DNA of 64,000 nucleotides from Rhizobium sp. SL42 (GCF_021729845.1 NZ_CP063397.1:3920001-3984000); one strand, 5' to 3'. Positions 43,896-52,842 are shown, numbered from the stretch's first letter. Made by a program: numbers and translations. Notes: generated from the sequence alone by a model not told the origin.

Positions 43896-45818
43896 TCAGT
43901 AGCGCGGGCTGAGCGGCACGATCGCAGCAAATCGCAACCAGTCCTTCCGCTCCTTCGGCGTCCACGCTGCCTCGGCAATGGCCGGCAGGCGTGGGAAGAC
44001 GAGATGGTTGAAATAGTCGCGATTGAGGAAATGCTCCGACCAGATGCAGGCCTGTACGCCGCGCATGCGCGCCGCCAGTTCCGCCGGGAATTCGGCAACG
44101 GCTTCGTAGGTATAGGTATGATGCGGCGGTACCGTCCCGGCCCAGCTCGCCCCGGGCTCCTGCCACTCTGTCGCCTGTACCATGTCGAGATAATAGGCCT
44201 GGCCGGGCGTCATGACGACATCATAGCCCTGCTTTGCCAGTTCCAGGCCGACTTCCGGCTTCTGCCAGGCCATCAGCAACGTGCCTTCCGGATCGACTCC
44301 GCCACCATGGCTGACTTCGTCCCAACCCGCCAGCTTCTTGCCGCGATCGGCCAGCATCTGCTGGATGCGCTTCATGAAATAGCTCTGCAGGCCAAACGTG
44401 CCTTCAATGCCTTCGTCTTCCATGAGCTTTTTCGCCAGCGGCGACGCCATCCAGGTATTGGACGCCACCTCGTCGCCGCCGATATGGATGAGATGGGAGG
44501 GAAACAGCTCGACCATCTCGTCGAACACCTTGCCGAGCACTTCGTAGGTGTATTCGATCGCCGGGTTCAGTGCATTGTTCGGATAGCCCTGCACCGATCG
44601 ATAGCTGTCCGGTGCCTCCTGCCCGTCCACCAGGTTCGGCAGGGCAACGAGCGTCGCGGTGCTGTGACCGGGGATGTCGATTTCGGGAATGACCTCGACA
44701 TGCATCGCACCGGCATGGGCGACGATATCCCGGACCTCGTCCTGGCTGTAGAAGCCGCCGACAGGCTCGGCACCGTTACCGAGCTGCGGCAGCAGTGGCT
44801 CGTCCGGCCCGCGCAACACGCCGAGCGTGGTGAGTTCCGGATAGGCCTTGATCTCCAGCCGCCACGCCTCGTCATCACTCAGATGCCAGTGGAAGATGTT
44901 CATGCGCAACCATGCGAGGATGTCGATCAGCCGCTTGACGTCATCGGTCGGGTAGAACTGGCGCGACACATCGAGATGGCACCCGCGCCAGTCATAACGC
45001 GGCTTGTCGGAGATCGTCCCCGATACCGGGAAGCGGAAAAGATCCGGCTTGATGCGTGCGCCGTGCAACATCTGGGCAAGGATGGTCAGGCCGTATTGCA
45101 GGCCGGCCACGTCGCCATAGGCTATGCTGACCTGATTGGCTGCGAACGTGACCTGATACGCGGAACCGCCGAGGCTTGCCTTTTCTTCAAACCGCAGCGC
45201 ACGCCCTTCATGCACCGGCGCAAGCGAAAGCGGCGCGTGACCCACGGAAAACAGCCGGCAAAACAGCCGCAGCACATTTTCAACGGTGCGCAATTCGGCA
45301 AGTGAGGCACCCTCGGCCGGATACAATGCAACCGGGAAGGCATCACCGGGAACGAGCTGTGCCTCGGCCGGCCAGGGCAGCATCGCGAAAGGCTCGGACA
45401 CCCTGCCTTCCGGCAGAAGTGCCGGCGCTGGCTCGCTATGTTTGCCTTCCAGCATCAGATCGGCCACCGCCACCGCCATATGTTTTCCTTCGGCCGTGGT
45501 CAGATAGGCAGATTTTGCCCCATCAGTCCGATGCACGGCCGGTCGGTGCAGACCGGCAACGGTGAATTGCCACGAGGCACCGGGCTCGAGGGTAAGTCCC
45601 TGCGGCGGCGCAAACTGATGGAAATTGGCATTGCGATCAACAAAAACGGCATTGGTGCAGGCCATCCGGTCGATGACACGCGTGAGCGACGTATAGGCGA
45701 GCTTGAAACCGCTGATCGGCTCGTCGGACAGATTGACCAGCGTGAAGGTGAAGCGCCCATTCACGCCTCCCTCTGTCGGGTGCCACGCGTTTTCAAGACG
45801 GAAAAGAACTGGTGCCAT
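43896..45818 (-). CDS. GH20 beta-N-acetylhexosaminidase, apparently cytoplasmic
   Basis: The 640-residue protein has an N-terminal carbohydrate-binding-like beta domain, a GH20b domain, and the catalytic TIM barrel. The catalytic pair is Asp449-Glu450 in HIGGDEV. Other family segments are YDWRGCHLDVSRQFYP, NIFHWHLSDDEAWRLEI and the tryptophan motif TLLMAWQKPE. There is no signal peptide, so it should cleave imported amino-sugar oligomers (for example chitobiose or muropeptide-type GlcNAc) in the cytoplasm. GlcNAc would feed NagA/NagB/kinase genes at 58446-61581. Confidence 0.93.
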   Translation of the reverse strand: MAPVLFRLENAWHPTEGGVNGRFTFTLVNLSDEPISGFKLAYTSLTRVIDRMACTNAVFVDRNANFHQFAPPQGLTLEPGASWQFTVAGLHRPAVHRTDGAKSAYLTTAEGKHMAVAVADLMLEGKHSEPAPALLPEGRVSEPFAMLPWPAEAQLVPGDAFPVALYPAEGASLAELRTVENVLRLFCRLFSVGHAPLSLAPVHEGRALRFEEKASLGGSAYQVTFAANQVSIAYGDVAGLQYGLTILAQMLHGARIKPDLFRFPVSGTISDKPRYDWRGCHLDVSRQFYPTDDVKRLIDILAWLRMNIFHWHLSDDEAWRLEIKAYPELTTLGVLRGPDEPLLPQLGNGAEPVGGFYSQDEVRDIVAHAGAMHVEVIPEIDIPGHSTATLVALPNLVDGQEAPDSYRSVQGYPNNALNPAIEYTYEVLGKVFDEMVELFPSHLIHIGGDEVASNTWMASPLAKKLMEDEGIEGTFGLQSYFMKRIQQMLADRGKKLAGWDEVSHGGGVDPEGTLLMAWQKPEVGLELAKQGYDVVMTPGQAYYLDMVQATEWQEPGASWAGTVPPHHTYTYEAVAEFPAELAARMRGVQACIWSEHFLNRDYFNHLVFPRLPAIAEAAWTPKERKDWLRFAAIVPLSPRY

Positions 45819-45844
45819 GATGGTTCCCCTGGCTTATCGTTGGG

Positions 45845-46618
45845 TCAGTAATGTTCGGATTGCGAGAAGGTGCGCGCGAGCTCCGCCTGGCCTGCGGTCA
45901 GGCCGCAATCCACCGGAAGGCAAACGCCGGTGATCGCCGCGGCCTGATCACCCGACAGGAAGAATACCGCATTGGCAATGTCCTCGGCGGTTGCGATTCG
46001 CCGCAGCGCATACCAGCGCTTGGCCTCCTCGAAGACCTGCGGATTGGCCGCAGCCCGCACTTCCCAGGCCTGAGTGCGCACAGTACCGGGCGCCACGGCA
46101 TTCGCGCGGATACCGAACTTGCCGTATTCGACAGCAATCAGCTTGGTCAGGTGAATGAGACCGGCCTTGGCCGCGCTATATGCCGGGTGGCCGAACACGG
46201 CCATGCCATTGACCGAGGATATGTTCACCACCGACCCCTGGGACTGTTTCAAGGCTTCGGCGAAAGCTCTGAAGCACAGGAACGGCGCCTCGAGATTCAA
46301 CGCATTGTCCTTGCGCCAGATGTCGCCGTCCGTGTCATGCAGGCTGACAGCACGAGCGGCGCCTGCATTGTTGACCAGCGTGTGCACCAGCCCGAACCCG
46401 GCGATCTTCGAAGCCAGCGCGGCAAGCTCAGCCTCGCTGGTCACGTCGCAGCCGAGCGCCACGAAACGCTCAACCGAGCCGAGATCACGCGCAGCCTTTT
46501 CCGCGGCAGCAACATCGATGTCGACCAGGACCACGATGTCGTGACTGTCGGCAAGTCGAAGTGCAATCGCCCGTCCGATATCGCCGGCGGCTCCGGTTAC
46601 AGCAGCAATAGAGGACAT
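45845..46618 (-). CDS. Short-chain dehydrogenase/reductase
   Basis: The 257-residue protein has the NAD(P)-binding TGAAGDIG at residues 8-15, with VLVDIDV ending in Asp that favours NAD+, the NNAG motif at 83-86, Ser134/Ser135, and the Tyr147-x3-Lys151 catalytic pair in AYSAAKAG. The C-terminal segment ITGVCLPVDCGLTAG is typical of the family. It is in the operon between the RpiR regulator and the GH20 gene. The likely substrate is a sugar or sugar-derived alcohol or ketone, but cannot be read from sequence. Confidence 0.9.
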   Translation of the reverse strand: MSSIAAVTGAAGDIGRAIALRLADSHDIVVLVDIDVAAAEKAARDLGSVERFVALGCDVTSEAELAALASKIAGFGLVHTLVNNAGAARAVSLHDTDGDIWRKDNALNLEAPFLCFRAFAEALKQSQGSVVNISSVNGMAVFGHPAYSAAKAGLIHLTKLIAVEYGKFGIRANAVAPGTVRTQAWEVRAAANPQVFEEAKRWYALRRIATAEDIANAVFFLSGDQAAAITGVCLPVDCGLTAGQAELARTFSQSEHY

Positions 46619-46665
46619 CAGCGGACCGCCTTCGGGCAGAGCGGCAGGAACAGGCTGGACAAGGG

Positions 46666-47529
46666 TCAGTCTCCCAGAAGCTGGCGGTCGTCACCGTCGC
46701 GGTGCTCGACCAGTTGTTGCTTGATATGGCGCAGGGTCACCTGCGAAAGCTTGCGATTGCGATAGGCGACCAGGCTCGCGATCACGTCGACCACTGCGAG
46801 ATAGGCAAACCGCGTGGAAGTCGGCCGGAAGATATTGTCGCCTTCCGGCAGATCGATGCCGATCACCAGTTCGGCCGCCTTGGCCACAGGGCTGTCGCTC
46901 TGGGTCAATGCGATCGTGGTGATGCCGTTTTCGCGCGCCAGGTTGAAGCACTTGATCAGTTCGGCGTTGCGGCCGGAAAACGACGAGCCAATGATCACAT
47001 CATTGGAGCGCGCCGCGGCCGTCAGCATCAGCTGCAGGCCATGGTCGGTACTGACGCTGACGCGCGACCCCAGCCGGAACAGCCGATTCTGAAACTCTCC
47101 GGCGATCAGCGAGGAATTGCCGCCCGACCCGAAGGCATAGACCATTTCGGCCCGCGATACGCGATCGGCCACCTTTTCCAGCACCGCCGCATCGAGAGCA
47201 CGATGCACCATGAACAGCGCATTCTGCGCCTTGGTGATCACATCGGTCGCGACATCGGCCGGCTCGGTGCTCTCGGCCTCCGGGTTGAGGTAGCGGACGC
47301 CGACATAGGCCGTACGGGCGAGATTAACCTTGAAATCGGCGAAGCTCTGGCAACCCAGACGCCGGCAGAAACGCGTCACCGTCGGCGGCGAGACTTCAGC
47401 CCGCTCGGCAAGCTCGATGATCGAGGCATTGACGGCAAAATCGAACTGGGTCAGCAGGATATCCGCGATGCGTTGCTCGGAGGCCGAAAACTGCGGCCCC
47501 TCTTCCTGAATCGTCGCAAAGATATCCAA
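46666..47529 (-). CDS. MurR/RpiR family transcriptional regulator
   Basis: The 287-residue protein has the N-terminal RpiR helix-turn-helix (about 1-77; FSASEQRIADILLTQ, then IIELAERAEVSPPTVTRFCRRLGCQSFADFKVNLAR) and a SIS sugar-phosphate isomerase-like sensing domain (about 120-260) with YAFGSGGNSSLIAGEFQNRL and DVIIGSSFSGRNAELIKCF. Relatives sense amino-sugar phosphates such as MurNAc-6-P or GlcNAc-6-P. It is second gene of the operon, after the RidA-like gene. Operator candidates of an RpiR-like shape (GAAAATAATTTGC, ATGAAAA-type repeats) lie upstream of this operon and of the ABC operon at 57163. Confidence 0.92.
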   Translation of the reverse strand: MDIFATIQEEGPQFSASEQRIADILLTQFDFAVNASIIELAERAEVSPPTVTRFCRRLGCQSFADFKVNLARTAYVGVRYLNPEAESTEPADVATDVITKAQNALFMVHRALDAAVLEKVADRVSRAEMVYAFGSGGNSSLIAGEFQNRLFRLGSRVSVSTDHGLQLMLTAAARSNDVIIGSSFSGRNAELIKCFNLARENGITTIALTQSDSPVAKAAELVIGIDLPEGDNIFRPTSTRFAYLAVVDVIASLVAYRNRKLSQVTLRHIKQQLVEHRDGDDRQLLGD

Positions 47530-47545
47530 CAGCCTGCCCTCTACC

Positions 47546-47932
47546 CTATTTCGGAGATTTATAGGCTATGCAGTCAATCTCGACCTTGCAATCGACCATC
47601 ATCGACGCCTGCACGCAGGCACGCGCCGGCGGATGCTCGCCGAAATATTGCTGGTAGATCTTGTTGAAGGTCCAGAAATCGCGCGGATCATCCAGCCAGA
47701 CCCCGCAGCGCACGACATGCTCGACGCCGTAGCCGGCCTCATGCAGGATCTCGATCACATTCGCGATCGTCTTGTGTGTCTGTTCGATGATGCCGCCGGA
47801 AATGATTTCGCCGTTTTCCATGGCGACCTGCCCGGACACGTGCAGCCAGCCATCTGCTTCGACAGCACGCGCGAAGGGTAGGCGCTGGCCACCCGCACCG
47901 GCTTTTTCAGCGCCGTAACGTTTGATCGTCAT
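47546..47932 (-). CDS. RidA/YjgF family protein
   Basis: From ATG 47932 (MTIKRYGAEKAGAGGQRLPFARAVEADGWLHVSGQV) it has 128 residues. Conserved family features include the GQRLPFARAV start, HVSGQVAMENGEI, and the C-terminal PPARACVQASMMVDCKVEIDCIAY with the Arg that in RidA binds the carboxylate of imine or enamine substrates. RidA proteins remove reactive imines made by PLP or flavin enzymes, so it may protect against products of the D-threonine-aldolase-like enzyme or amino-sugar deamination nearby. First gene of the minus-strand operon. Confidence 0.9.
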   Translation of the reverse strand: MTIKRYGAEKAGAGGQRLPFARAVEADGWLHVSGQVAMENGEIISGGIIEQTHKTIANVIEILHEAGYGVEHVVRCGVWLDDPRDFWTFNKIYQQYFGEHPPARACVQASMMVDCKVEIDCIAYKSPK

Positions 47933-47944
47933 TGGGCTCTCCAT

Positions 47945-47957
47945 GCAAATTATTTTC
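47945..47957. promoter_or_regulatory. RpiR-type operator candidate in front of the ridA-like operon
   Basis: GCAAATTATTTTC (reverse GAAAATAATTTGC) lies 13 bases upstream of the ridA-like start. A near copy, GCAATTATTTTTC (57183-57195), sits at the same distance in front of the Gfo/Idh/MocA-ABC operon. The motif is a half-palindrome of the type RpiR proteins bind. Confidence 0.4.
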
Positions 47958-47992
47958 TTCGATCGTTGACAAACGACCATAAAAAACCGAAT

Positions 47993-48030
47993 TTGACCAG
48001 AGAAAAACAGCGTTTATGAAAAGATTTTAA
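47993..48030 (+). promoter_or_regulatory. Promoter and operator candidate for the NTF2-like/M81 operon
   Basis: TTGACC (47993-47998) and TATGAA (48015-48020) are spaced by 16 bases as -35 and -10 boxes. ATGAAAAGATTTTAA (48016-48030) overlaps the -10 and resembles the perfect ATGAAAATCCTTTTCAT palindrome at 57253-57269, so it may be a repressor site. Confidence 0.35.
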
Positions 48031-48044
48031 AGGTGAGACCCAGA

Positions 48045-48533
48045 ATGCGCGATCCGTTCAAAAATCCCTTTCCTGAAAGCGACACAGCGCGCCACAGCAT
48101 CTGGGAGATGCTGGTCACACGCGATATCGACGCCTTTCTCGCAGCCGACTGGGACATGGTCGCAGGCGACTTTGTGGAGGAAGGCTTTCTCGGCATCAGC
48201 GGCAATCGCGACGCCAATCCCGACAACTGGCGTCTTGCCTTCCCCAATCTCGCAGCCTATCGCGACGAATGGCTGAAACAGGCGAAGGAGTTTGCCGGCG
48301 AAAGTTACAGCGAAGACACCCGCACCGCGATCTTCACCACCACGACGCTCGAAGTGATTGAAGTCGAAGGCGAAACGGCGCTCGTACGCAAGAAGTTCGA
48401 CGGCGGCATCAAGAAGGCCGACGGCAACGTCGACGTGATGAAGTGGCAGACACTATATTACTGCCGACTGCACGAGGGTCGCTGGAAGATCTCCGGCTTC
48501 ACAGGCTACCTGCCCAATCCGATGGGAATGTAA
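48045..48533 (+). CDS. NTF2-like / SnoaL-like domain hypothetical protein
   Basis: From ATG 48045 (AGGTGAG eight bases upstream) 162 residues, opening MRDPFKNPFPESDTARHSIWEMLVTRDIDAFLAADWDMVAGDFVEEGFLG. The length, the early helix with repeated Trp/Phe, and the later DVMKWQTLYYCRLHEGRWKISGFTGYLPNPM beta-strand pattern fit the NTF2-like cone fold. No signal peptide is seen. It is the first gene of a plus-strand unit before the second M81 metallopeptidase, divergent from the ridA-like operon. Enzymatic role unknown. Confidence 0.75.
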   Translation: MRDPFKNPFPESDTARHSIWEMLVTRDIDAFLAADWDMVAGDFVEEGFLGISGNRDANPDNWRLAFPNLAAYRDEWLKQAKEFAGESYSEDTRTAIFTTTTLEVIEVEGETALVRKKFDGGIKKADGNVDVMKWQTLYYCRLHEGRWKISGFTGYLPNPMGM

Positions 48534-48575
48534 CAACCCAGTTTCCCGTAGCGCAACAGATCAGAAAGCCAGCCC

Positions 48576-50057
48576 GTGCGCATATTCACAGCCGCTCTCG
48601 CGACGGAAACCAACACCTTCTCTCCGATCTGCATCGACCGGCGCGCCTTCGAAGAGTCGCTCTACGCCGCGCCGGGCCAGCATCCGGAAACACCGACGCT
48701 GTGCACTGCGCCGATCACAGTGGGTCGCAAGGTGTGTGCGCAGAAAGGCTGGACGCTGATCGAAGGTACTGCGACCTGGGCTGATCCGGCGGGTCTTATC
48801 AACAAACAGACCTATGAAGGCCTGCGCGACGAGATTCTTGACCAGTTGAAGGCCGCCATGCCGATCGACGCGGTCGTGCTCGGACTGCACGGCGCCATGG
48901 TCGCCGACGGCTACATCGACCCGGAGGGCGATCTGCTCACCCGTATCCGCGAGATCGTCGGTCCGGACATTCTTCTCTGTGCCGAGCTGGATCCGCACAG
49001 CCATCTGACCGCCAAGCGTGTTGCCGCCGCCGATTTCTTCGTCGTCTTCAAGGAATTTCCCCATACCGACTTCGTCGATCGCGCCGAAGATCTGTGGGCC
49101 ATCGCCGTCGACACTCTGGAGGGCCGCGTGAAACCCACCATGTCGGTCTTCGACTGCCGGATGATTGACGTCTTCCCGACATCGCGCGAACCGATGCGCA
49201 GCTTTGTTGATAGACTTTTGGCTATCGAAAACGAAGATGCCGATGTGCTCTCGCTATCGGTCATCCATGGTTTCATGGCCGGTGACGTGCCGGAAATGGG
49301 CACCAAGACCATCGCCGTGACCAATGCAAGGCCGGAGAAGGGAGCAGCGCTTGCCCGTGAGCTCGGCCTCGACCTGTTCTCCAAGCGTGGCACCTTCATG
49401 ATGCCGCAGATCGACGAGCGGGAGGCCGTTGCCCGCGCGGCAGCCTACCCCCGTGGCCCGGTGGTGCTCGCCGACATGTGGGACAATCCCGGTGGCGGAA
49501 CGGCAGGCGACGCAACCGTTGTGCTCGCAGAAATACTGGCGCAAGGCATCACCAACGTCGCGGTCGGCATGATCTGGGACCCGGTTGCCGTGCAGATATG
49601 CATGGCGGCCGGCGAAGGCGCAGAAATTCCGCTGCGGTTCGGCGCGAAATCCGCGCCCGGCACCGGCAATCCGATCGACGGCTTGGTGAAAGTGGTCAAG
49701 GTAGTGCCGAATGCCGAGATGCGCTTCGGCGAAAGCGTCGCTCCGTTCGGCGACGCTGCCCATATCCATCTCGACGGCATCGACATCATCCTGAGCAGCG
49801 TGCGCGTCCAGAGCTACGATCCGTCGCTGTTTACAGCACTCGGCATCGATCCGACGCAAAAGCATATCCTTGTGATCAAATCGACCAATCACTTCTATGC
49901 GGCCTTTTCAAAGATCGCCTCGGAGATATTGTACTGCTCGGCCGGCACACCTTATCCGAACAATCCGGCCAAGACCGCCTATCGCCATGTGCGCCATGAC
50001 ATCTGGCCGATCATGGCCGATCCACATGGTACACCCGAAGGCAACGAGGCCGCCTGA
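48576..50057 (+). CDS. M81 family metallopeptidase (MlrC-like), second paralogue
   Basis: A GTG start at 48576 gives 493 residues, MRIFTAALATETNTFSP, the classic M81 opening. Metal-ligand regions parallel the first paralogue: VVLGLHGAMVADGYIDPEGDLLTRIRE and CAELDPHSHLTAKRV, then ADMWDNPGGGTAGDATVVLAEIL. The sequence is clearly different from the paralogue at 42438-43883, so they are not a recent duplication. Its stop overlaps the start of the D-threonine-aldolase-like gene (TGATG), tying the two functions together. Confidence 0.92.
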   Translation: MRIFTAALATETNTFSPICIDRRAFEESLYAAPGQHPETPTLCTAPITVGRKVCAQKGWTLIEGTATWADPAGLINKQTYEGLRDEILDQLKAAMPIDAVVLGLHGAMVADGYIDPEGDLLTRIREIVGPDILLCAELDPHSHLTAKRVAAADFFVVFKEFPHTDFVDRAEDLWAIAVDTLEGRVKPTMSVFDCRMIDVFPTSREPMRSFVDRLLAIENEDADVLSLSVIHGFMAGDVPEMGTKTIAVTNARPEKGAALARELGLDLFSKRGTFMMPQIDEREAVARAAAYPRGPVVLADMWDNPGGGTAGDATVVLAEILAQGITNVAVGMIWDPVAVQICMAAGEGAEIPLRFGAKSAPGTGNPIDGLVKVVKVVPNAEMRFGESVAPFGDAAHIHLDGIDIILSSVRVQSYDPSLFTALGIDPTQKHILVIKSTNHFYAAFSKIASEILYCSAGTPYPNNPAKTAYRHVRHDIWPIMADPHGTPEGNEAA

Positions 50058-51145
50058 TGCTTGATCTACGCCCAAAACTCGGTGCACCGCTGCATTCGTT
50101 GTCGACGCCCCTGCCCCTGATCGACGAGGTTCGCCTGGAGGCCAATATCGCCCGCGTCCAGTCCTACATGGACGCCAGCGGCATCGCCTTTCGCCCGCAT
50201 ATCAAGACCCACAAGATCCCCTCGATCGCCAAGGCCCAGGTCGAGGCCGGAGCGAGAGGCATCAATTGCCAGAAAATCACCGAGGCGGAAGTGTTTGCCG
50301 ATGCCGGTTTCGAAGACCTGCTGATCACCTTCAACATTCTCGGCAATGAAAAGCTCGAACGCCTTGCCGCATTGAACGATCGCATTTCGGGTCTCAAGGT
50401 CGTCGCCGACAGCATCATCACGGCACAGGGACTGGCTGCCTATTTCACCGGCCGCCGACCGCTGACCGTCCTGGTCGAATGCGATACCGGTGGCGGGCGC
50501 TGCGGCGTCCAGAATCCGGCGGAGGCCGTAGCCCTTGCGCAATTGGTGGAGTCTGCAAAACCGCTGATCTTCGGCGGCCTGCTGACCTATCCCAAAGCGA
50601 ATACCGAGACCGAGGTCGAGGCTTTTTTTGCCGAAACCCTAGCCACGCTTGCCACGCTCGGCATCGCCTGCCCCATCGTTTCCAACGGTGGCTCACCAAG
50701 CCTGTTTTCGGCTCATCTCGTGCCGTCGGCCACAGAGCACCGGGCGGGAACCTATGTCTACAACGACCGTTCGATGGTCCGGGCGGGACATTGCACGCTC
50801 GATGACTGCGCCATGCACATTCTGGCGACAGTCGTGTCGCGCCCAACGGCAGACCGCGCCGTTCTCGACGCAGGCTCGAAGGCACTGACCTCCGATCTTC
50901 TCGGTTTTTCCGATTACGGACTGATCGTCGAATATCCGCAGGCGTCGATCATCGGCCTTTCGGAAGAACATGGCACGGTCGATCTCTCCAAGGTCGAAGG
51001 CAAACGCCCAGAAATCGGCGAGAAAGTGCGCATCGTGCCAAACCATACCTGCGTGGTTTCCAACCTGTTCGACAGCATGACCTTCCATCGCAATGGCCTG
51101 GTTTCCAGGGTCGAAACCATCGCCGCGCGCGGCCTCGTCTGGTAG
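50057..51145 (+). CDS. D-threonine aldolase / D-serine dehydratase-like PLP enzyme
   Basis: The 362-residue protein has an alanine-racemase-type N-terminal barrel with the PLP lysine region IAFRPHIKTHKIPS (Lys50 as likely Schiff-base residue) and a C-terminal D-serine-dehydratase-like domain with the metal site PNHTC (His330, Cys332). Members cleave or dehydrate beta-hydroxy-D-amino acids and need a divalent metal. It directly follows the second M81 gene with a one-base overlap, which suggests that peptides with D-residues or hydroxy-amino acids are the common substrate theme (inference). Confidence 0.9.
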   Translation: MLDLRPKLGAPLHSLSTPLPLIDEVRLEANIARVQSYMDASGIAFRPHIKTHKIPSIAKAQVEAGARGINCQKITEAEVFADAGFEDLLITFNILGNEKLERLAALNDRISGLKVVADSIITAQGLAAYFTGRRPLTVLVECDTGGGRCGVQNPAEAVALAQLVESAKPLIFGGLLTYPKANTETEVEAFFAETLATLATLGIACPIVSNGGSPSLFSAHLVPSATEHRAGTYVYNDRSMVRAGHCTLDDCAMHILATVVSRPTADRAVLDAGSKALTSDLLGFSDYGLIVEYPQASIIGLSEEHGTVDLSKVEGKRPEIGEKVRIVPNHTCVVSNLFDSMTFHRNGLVSRVETIAARGLVW

Positions 51146-51205
51146 CAAGGTTCAGGTTGCGGCATAGATCAACCTTCCGCTAGCCTGGCGGCGGGAGGAT
51201 CAGTG

Positions 51206-51634
51206 ATGTCGAAGCAACAACGAAGAACCGGCGCCATGCTGCGCGGCGGCTGCATGTGTGGCGCTGTGGAATACCAGGCCAAGGATCGGTTCCTCTATGC
51301 GCTCAACTGCCATTGCTCGAAATGCCGCCGCACCACGGGCTCGGCGTTCAAGCCCCTTGCAGGACTGCATCCGGATGATTTCAGGATTGTCCGTGGCAAG
51401 CAAGATCTGTTCACCTACGGCGATCCGGACGGCATCCATGATCGGCACTGCAGCCTATGCGGTTCGCTGGTTTATTCATGGATTGCCGAAAACGGCAGTG
51501 TGAAGATCCATATCCCGATGGGAACGCTGATCGATACGCCATCGGTGCGTGCCACAATGCACATCTTCGTCGGATCGAAGGCACCGTGGTATGACATCAC
51601 CGACGATCTGCCGCAGTATCAGGAGTTTCCGTGA
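51206..51634 (+). CDS. GFA (CENP-V) family zinc protein
   Basis: From ATG 51206 (GGGAGGA six bases upstream) 142 residues. The zinc-binding Cys pattern is GGCMCGAVEY, CHCSKCRRTTG and CSLCGSLVYSW. The family was named for glutathione-dependent formaldehyde activation, but most members have no verified activity. It comes 60 bases after the PLP-enzyme gene on the same strand and may be part of the same transcript; aldehyde handling after an aldolase is a possible link, not shown. Confidence 0.9.
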   Translation: MSKQQRRTGAMLRGGCMCGAVEYQAKDRFLYALNCHCSKCRRTTGSAFKPLAGLHPDDFRIVRGKQDLFTYGDPDGIHDRHCSLCGSLVYSWIAENGSVKIHIPMGTLIDTPSVRATMHIFVGSKAPWYDITDDLPQYQEFP

Positions 51635-51652
51635 AACCGATCCGACACCAAC

Positions 51653-51679
51653 AAAAAATGGCCCGCCCGAAGGCGGACC
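51653..51679 (-). terminator. Strong rho-independent terminator after the ABC ATPase gene
   Basis: On the minus strand GGTCCGCC-TTCG-GGCGGGCC forms an eight-base stem (one G-U pair) with a stable UUCG loop, followed by A and TTTTTT. It lies 33 bases beyond the ATPase stop at 51712 and 19 bases beyond the convergent GFA stop at 51634. Confidence 0.85.
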
Positions 51680-51711
51680 AGAGTTAAGGTCGGGGGACCT
51701 GAAGCAAAGTC

Positions 51712-52842
51712 TTACTCCGCTGCGGTCACGGCAGCTGGAAGTTCCAGGGTACGCCAATCAACCTGACGCTCCAGCGCCTGGCCGTTGCCATCGAACAGAT
51801 GGCAGTCCGCCGCCATGATGCCGGTGACCAACGGCTCTTCGGCACGAACGGGTGCCGATCCCGGCAGCAGCGCGCAATACGGCTCGCCAGACGGCAGGGC
51901 AGCATAGGCAATCGTGTTGATACCTAGCCGTTCGATGACCGATGGGGTGACTGTGATGTTGATGTCGCCCCGGGCAAGGGTCGTGTGTTCCGGCCGAATG
52001 CCGAGTGTCAGCGTCTGGCCAACAAGATCGGCTCGCGGTTCGACCGGCAGGATAACGCTCTGGCCTTCATAGGAAACAGTGACGCCGACCGGATCGATGG
52101 CGGTGCAGGTAACCGGCACGAAGTTCATCTTCGGATTGCCTATGAAGCCTGCCACGAACAGGTTCCGCGGCTTGTGATAGAGTTCGAGCGGCGCGCCGAC
52201 CTGGGCGATATCACCTGCATTCAGCACCACGATGCGGTCAGCCATGGTCATGGCCTCGACCTGGTCATGAGTGACGTAAATCATCGTCGCCTGCAGATCC
52301 CGGTGCAGCTTTGTCAGCTCGATACGCATGTCGGCACGCAGCGCCGCATCGAGATTGGAAAGCGGCTCGTCGAACAGGAAGATCTTCGGTTCGCGCACGA
52401 TCGCGCGGCCGATGGCGACACGCTGGCGCTGGCCGCCGGACAGTTGCCCGGGCCGCTGCTGAAGGCGCTGGTCCAGCTGAAGGATTTTCGCCACCGCGCC
52501 AACCTTCTCGCGGATCGTCTCTTCGGGCAGTTTCTCGACTCTGAGCGGGAAAGCAATGTTCTCGAAGACGGACATATGCGGGTAGAGTGCATAGGACTGG
52601 AACACCATGGCAATGCCACGTTCGACCGGCGGCTTGTCGTTAACCCGCTCCCCGGCAATGACAATGTCGCCATCGGACGTGTCATCAAGACCCGCGATCA
52701 TCCTGAGAAGCGTGGACTTGCCGCAGCCGGACGGGCCGACGAAGACAACGAACTCGCCGTCCTTGACCTCGAGGCTGACACCCTTGATCACGTCGAAATG
52801 TCCGAACGACTTTCGCACCTTGTTGAGAAATAGCTGTCCCAC
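51712..52842 (-). CDS. Carbohydrate ABC transporter ATP-binding protein (UgpC/MalK type)
   Basis: I take the GTG start at 52842, beginning VGQLFLNKVRKSFGHFDVIKGVSLEV; 376 residues. Walker A GPSGCGKST at 36-44, C-loop LSGGQRQRVAIGRAI, Walker B IFLFDEPLSNLDAALR, H-loop VTHDQVEAMTMADR, then a TOBE/OB regulatory domain with LGIRPEHTTL. It serves the importer encoded upstream on the same strand. A terminator stands between it and the binding-protein gene, so it is probably expressed at a lower level. Confidence 0.93.
   Translation of the reverse strand: MGQLFLNKVRKSFGHFDVIKGVSLEVKDGEFVVFVGPSGCGKSTLLRMIAGLDDTSDGDIVIAGERVNDKPPVERGIAMVFQSYALYPHMSVFENIAFPLRVEKLPEETIREKVGAVAKILQLDQRLQQRPGQLSGGQRQRVAIGRAIVREPKIFLFDEPLSNLDAALRADMRIELTKLHRDLQATMIYVTHDQVEAMTMADRIVVLNAGDIAQVGAPLELYHKPRNLFVAGFIGNPKMNFVPVTCTAIDPVGVTVSYEGQSVILPVEPRADLVGQTLTLGIRPEHTTLARGDINITVTPSVIERLGINTIAYAALPSGEPYCALLPGSAPVRAEEPLVTGIMAADCHLFDGNGQALERQVDWRTLELPAAVTAAE

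Noticed and set aside
43851..45305. Long plus-strand open frame opposite GH20
   Set aside because: GH20 catalytic residues on the minus strand leave no doubt; the other is a shadow.
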